The position numbers were made by a program, and so were the translations under genes. Of a DNA stretch of 39,531 nucleotides, positions 35,883-39,531 are shown piece after piece. Positions within the stretch are counted from its first letter, which is position 1. Every line of letters begins with the position of its first letter. The stretch covers positions 1-39,531 of the forward strand of contig DAOUSK010000009.1 of assembly GCA_030627265.1 (NCBI GenBank). Direction: 5' to 3'. The notes under the pieces were generated by a model, which saw nothing but the letters and a program-made list of their open reading frames with translations, had not been told where the DNA came from and searched no databases. This DNA is from Methylococcaceae bacterium (GTDB lineage Bacteria > Pseudomonadota > Gammaproteobacteria > Methylococcales > Methylomonadaceae).

Positions 35883-36244
35883 TTTTATATGCAGAGGACG
35901 AGCCAGATATTCGTGAAATTGCTACCTTAGCATTAGAAGCTATTGGCCAATTAGAAACAGTGACTTGTCCGTCTGGCGTTGATGTGATTGATTTAGCTAC
36001 CAGCTTTCAACCTCAGCTTATCCTGCTTGATGTAATGATGCCCGATATGGATGGTCCAACTACACTAAAAGCACTTAAAAATCACGACACTTTAAAAAGT
36101 ATCCCGGTTATTTTTTTAACGGCAAAAATACTGCCTGCTGAAATAAGCCGGTTTATAGCATTAGGTGCTGTCGCTGTTATCAGCAAACCATTTGACCCAA
36201 TGACACTGGCTGAGCAAATCAAACAAGTCTGGAGTGATTTGTGA
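35875..36244 (+). pseudogene. Single-domain response regulator with a 5' frameshift
   Basis: From 35887 onward the sequence encodes a complete receiver domain: AEDEPDIREIA, phosphoacceptor in LILLDVMMPDMDG, FLTAK and SKPFDP. A well-spaced AGGA (35864-35867) precedes the ATG at 35875, which overlaps the upstream kinase stop. That frame is off by one base. Removing one T from the run 35883-35886 gives MSNLYAEDEP and a 122-residue CheY-like protein. Without this, only a GTG at 35960 could start, which would lose the first strand and the acidic pair. Either the sequence has an error or the gene is inactive. Confidence 0.8.
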
Positions 36245-39200
36245 TGGAAAGCAAAGTAGCCGCAGCTATTAATCAAATTGAGCAGCTACAGCAGGCTTTT
36301 TCTAGTAAATTAGCCCATCGTATTGCAGAACTAAATCAAGCATCATTGGAATTAGACAAACAATTGCCTCCTTTTGCTAACAAGAACAAACAGCTATTAA
36401 AAACGACCTATGAGTTAGCCCATAAACTAGCGGGCTCTGCAGGTACATTTCAATTTACGGATGTCTACAATGCAGCTAAAGAGCTAGAACACTTTTGTGA
36501 CGGCTTAACAAACTCCTCAGAGCTTGAATCCCCATTCCCTACTGACTGGTTTAGCCAAGTTCAACAATTACAAGCCAACATTAAGCAAGCTTCAAAGCAA
36601 AAGTCTTCTCCCTTACCTCAGCAATCATCAACGACTGAATCAGCCCTTGATATTGATGTGCTACCTTTCTCCAATAACATAATCTTGGTTGATGATGATG
36701 AACTGCTCTCAGCATTAATTCAGGCACAGGCTAAACATTTTGGTTTTCACATTAAATGCATTAATAACCCTGATCAATTACCTGAGTTCCTAGATAAGAA
36801 TAGTCCTGAAGTGATTCTAATGGATATTGTTTTCCCAACTATAGCTATAATGGTATTGATTTAGTTAAGCGACTCAATAAGGAAAATAAAATACATTGTC
36901 CGGTTATTTTTCTTTCTAATAGGGATGACTTTAATGCCCGATTGGAAGCTGTCCGGTCCGGTGGTAATGGCTACATTGTTAAACCCGTTAATATATTAGA
37001 ATTAGTCGAAATTCTTGATAAACATGTCCATAAAAATAGTAAACCAAACTTTCGTGCATTAATTATTGACGATGACCAAGCGGTCTCTAGTTTGTATGAA
37101 AACATCCTACAAAGGCACAACTTCAACTGTAAGTTAGTCAGTGAGCCTTTAGCTGCATTTGCAGTCCTTGAATCATTTCAACCGGATATCATTTTATTAG
37201 ATATTCATATGCCTAACTGCAATGGCTTTGAAGTGGCTGATGTTATTCGACAAGATAACCGCTTCACTCATATCCCTATTTTGTTTTTATCTGCAGACAA
37301 TAGTGAAGAATGTGAAATAGCAGCCCTTAAAGCAGGCGGCAACTGTTTATTAGATAAAAATGCGAATAAAGAATCATTTATTACTAATGTCATCAGTCAA
37401 AGCCAACGCTCTAGAGAATTACATGCCGTTATTGATCGTCTAAGAAAAGATGAGCTACGTTTCCAAGCCGTTAGCCACTCTACATTAGACGCTATTATTA
37501 CCTTAAACAAGGATGGTTTAATCATTTTATGGAACGAAGGCGCTGAAAATATATTTGGTTATCAGTCATTAGAAGTCATTGGACAATCCATAGAAATAAT
37601 TATTCCAGAACAGCATCGAGAGCAACACCGTAAAGGTTTTCACAATCTAGTTTTTAAAAAAAATGATTTAAGCAAAAAATCAATTGAAAGCCAGGCTCAG
37701 CACAAGGACGGAAGCCTTATTTCTATTGAGCTAAGTTATAGCGAATGGTTATCAGGAAATGAGCGTTTTTTCACCAGTATTATTGGGGATACTACTCAGC
37801 GTAAAAAGATTGAAAATGAACTATTACAACAACAAGAAAATCTAAAAGCAATTGTTGCTAATTCCGCAGAAGGAATTATTACTATTGATGAGAAAGGGTT
37901 GGTTGAAATGGCTAACCCTAAAGCATTAGAAATTTCCGCTTATTCTGTTGATGAATTGATAGGTCAAAATATTTCCATATTAATGCCCGAATCAGTAAAG
38001 CATCAATCTGAAATATTTGCTCCCATCATAATTAATAAGGCAAGAGAGATACAGGGTGCTCGTAAAGATGGCAGCCACTTTCCCATGGAATTAAATGTTT
38101 CTCCCATGTCCATTGGTGGAAAAAAGAAATTCGTGGGAATTCTTCACGATATCACTGAGCGTAAAAATGCCTTAGAAACAATTACCCTTGCAAAATGGGA
38201 GGCAGAGCAAGCAAACAAAGCTAAATCATCATTTTTATCTAGCATGAGTCATGAGTTGCGCACACCTTTGAATGCTGTTTTAGGTTTTAGTCAGTTACTT
38301 CAAGAAGATCAAGAAAATCCTTTAAATGATGACCAGAGTGATTCGCTAGACCATATTTATACCGCGGGTCGCCATCTACTTAATCTAATAGATGAAGTTC
38401 TTGATCTATCAAAAATAGAAAGTGGCAATGTTAATATAAACATTGAGTCTGTTAACTTGACTACTCTTATCACACAGACGTTGAAATCAATATCCCCACA
38501 ACTAACTAAATATCAGATAAACCTTGAAAATCAAATACCTAATGAGCAAGAATTTTTTGTCACAGCAGATTCTTTTCGTTTAAATCAAGTCCTCTCTAAT
38601 CTTCTGAGTAACGCAATCAAATACAATAAAAAACAGGGCATCGTCTCTGTTTTTTTATCTACCAATGAAAACAAAATTCGTATCCATATAAAAGATACCG
38701 GGCTGGGCATTCCCGAAGATATGATGAAAGATTTATTTACCCCCTTCAACAGACTAGGGGCTGCTCAATCTGAAATCGAAGGCACAGGTATTGGGCTGAC
38801 CATAACAAAAATGTTGATCGAAATGATGGGCGGTAGTATTGGTGTCAATAATATCCCAGGAAAAGGCTGTACGTTTTGGGTAGAACTGGAGCTAGAGCAG
38901 GCAAGCATTCCAAATAATGAGGTTAAAAACTCTGCTGCCCATCAAAAAACAGACACACCACTGACTTCAGCTAGAAGCATTCTTTATATTGAAGACAATG
39001 CGACTAATCGCTTATTAATGAAAAAAATAATTTCTTCCCGCTCAAGCTTTCAGTATAGTGAAGCGATAACTGGTAGTGCAGGGATAGAAGCCGCGTTAAA
39101 AACAAAACCCGATGTTATTCTTTTAGATATTAACTTGCCAGATATGGATGGTTACGAAGTGTATCAACAGTTACAAAAAAATGGCTTAGATAAAGACACT

Positions 39201-39335
39201 AAAGTAATTATTATTTCTGCCAATGCAATGCCTACAGATATTGCTAAAGGGAAAAATATTGGCCTTTCCGATTATATTACTAAACCTATCGACCAAAACT
39301 TACTGCTTGATACGATTAATCGGGCTCTGAGGTAA
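36244..39335 (+). pseudogene. Hpt-REC-REC-PAS-PAS-HisKA-HATPase-REC hybrid kinase, frameshifted
   Basis: The ATG overlaps the response regulator stop. The N-terminal Hpt domain has a phosphotransfer His60 (AHKLAGSAGTF). The first receiver begins with ILVDDDE but the frame is lost after LMDIVFP at the T-run 36830-36833. One added T restores FPNYSYNGIDLVKRL and a 1,030-residue protein. As read, the pieces end at 36864 and restart at 36942. Downstream come a second receiver (LLDIHMPNCNG), two PAS domains, HisKA with His codon 38250-38252 (SSMSHELRTPLNAVLGF), the ATPase domain (NLLSNAIKYN, DTGLGIP, GTGIGL) and a final receiver with Asp codon 39126-39128. It has no membrane helix. The 3' piece alone could still be an active kinase if translated. 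Confidence 0.88.
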
Positions 39336-39531
39336 ATCAACACCCACGTAGAAACGAAGATTCAATAATAAGTACTGCTACAATAATTATTTTAACCTTT
39401 TTCATTAAGGTTTCAGGTAGATACTCTATTAAAACACAAGCGTAAATGTAGCAAATATTCATTTTTTTATGAACTTGTAATGATAGGTAGCGTATAAAAA
39501 CGCTCCCCCTCAAATTCTTTGTTAGTCCGCA
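39336..39531. other. Terminal non-coding stretch
   Basis: Nothing recognisable was found. A weak hairpin aacctt/aaggtt at 39394-39412 may mark the transcript end of the kinase operon. Confidence 0.3.

Overview
The window reads as part of an AT-rich gammaproteobacterial chromosome. The trpE-G-D-C order, the rluD-pgeF pair divergent from bamD, and an endonuclease III very close to the enterobacterial protein all point there. A methanotroph-like or sulfur-oxidiser-like lineage is possible, but no marker gene in the window proves it. No phage, transposase, CRISPR array, rRNA or tRNA was recognised.

The first half (1-19.35 kb) is mostly housekeeping. It holds the end of trpE, then trpG, trpD and trpC, then nth. 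Next come a CcbP-like calcium-binding-type protein, a chemotaxis receptor, a ZIP metal transporter, pgeF/rluD, and bamD. A four-gene minus-strand run follows: a heme-c-type membrane protein, a SirB-like protein, a nucleosidase-like protein and yjbQ. After that come ilvE, a small protein with pyrE, hemW, a secreted Cys/Met/Lys-rich repeat protein resembling the copper-binding HvfA/bufferin peptides, and sucCD. The gaps between these genes carry at least three families of palindromic, MITE/REP-like repeats, two of them in near-identical or clearly related copies.

The second half (19.5-39.3 kb) is a signalling island. It encodes four membrane or hybrid histidine kinases, stand-alone response regulators, a REC-PAS-GGDEF protein, a REC-HD-GYP phosphodiesterase, a GGDEF-EAL protein, a REC-PP2C phosphatase and an HDOD protein. 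No DNA-binding output domain is visible, so the likely outputs are cyclic di-GMP turnover, protein dephosphorylation and phosphorelay. Two of the kinases carry a PAS domain with the FixL-type His and Arg spaced 20 residues apart, which makes them candidate heme-based gas sensors. In the middle lie a glycine-zipper gene remnant, a DUF4136 lipoprotein and an outer-membrane beta-barrel protein.

The most unusual feature of the island is its damage. The REC-PAS-GGDEF gene has an in-frame stop and a one-base frameshift. The small response regulator has a one-base frameshift at its start, and the Hpt-first hybrid kinase has one inside its first receiver domain. A further kinase may have lost its first 17 codons the same way. 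The shifts all fall in short A or T runs, and restoring one base gives coherent proteins of normal length. This could be decay, phase-variable switching or sequencing error. No comparable damage is visible in the intact housekeeping genes.
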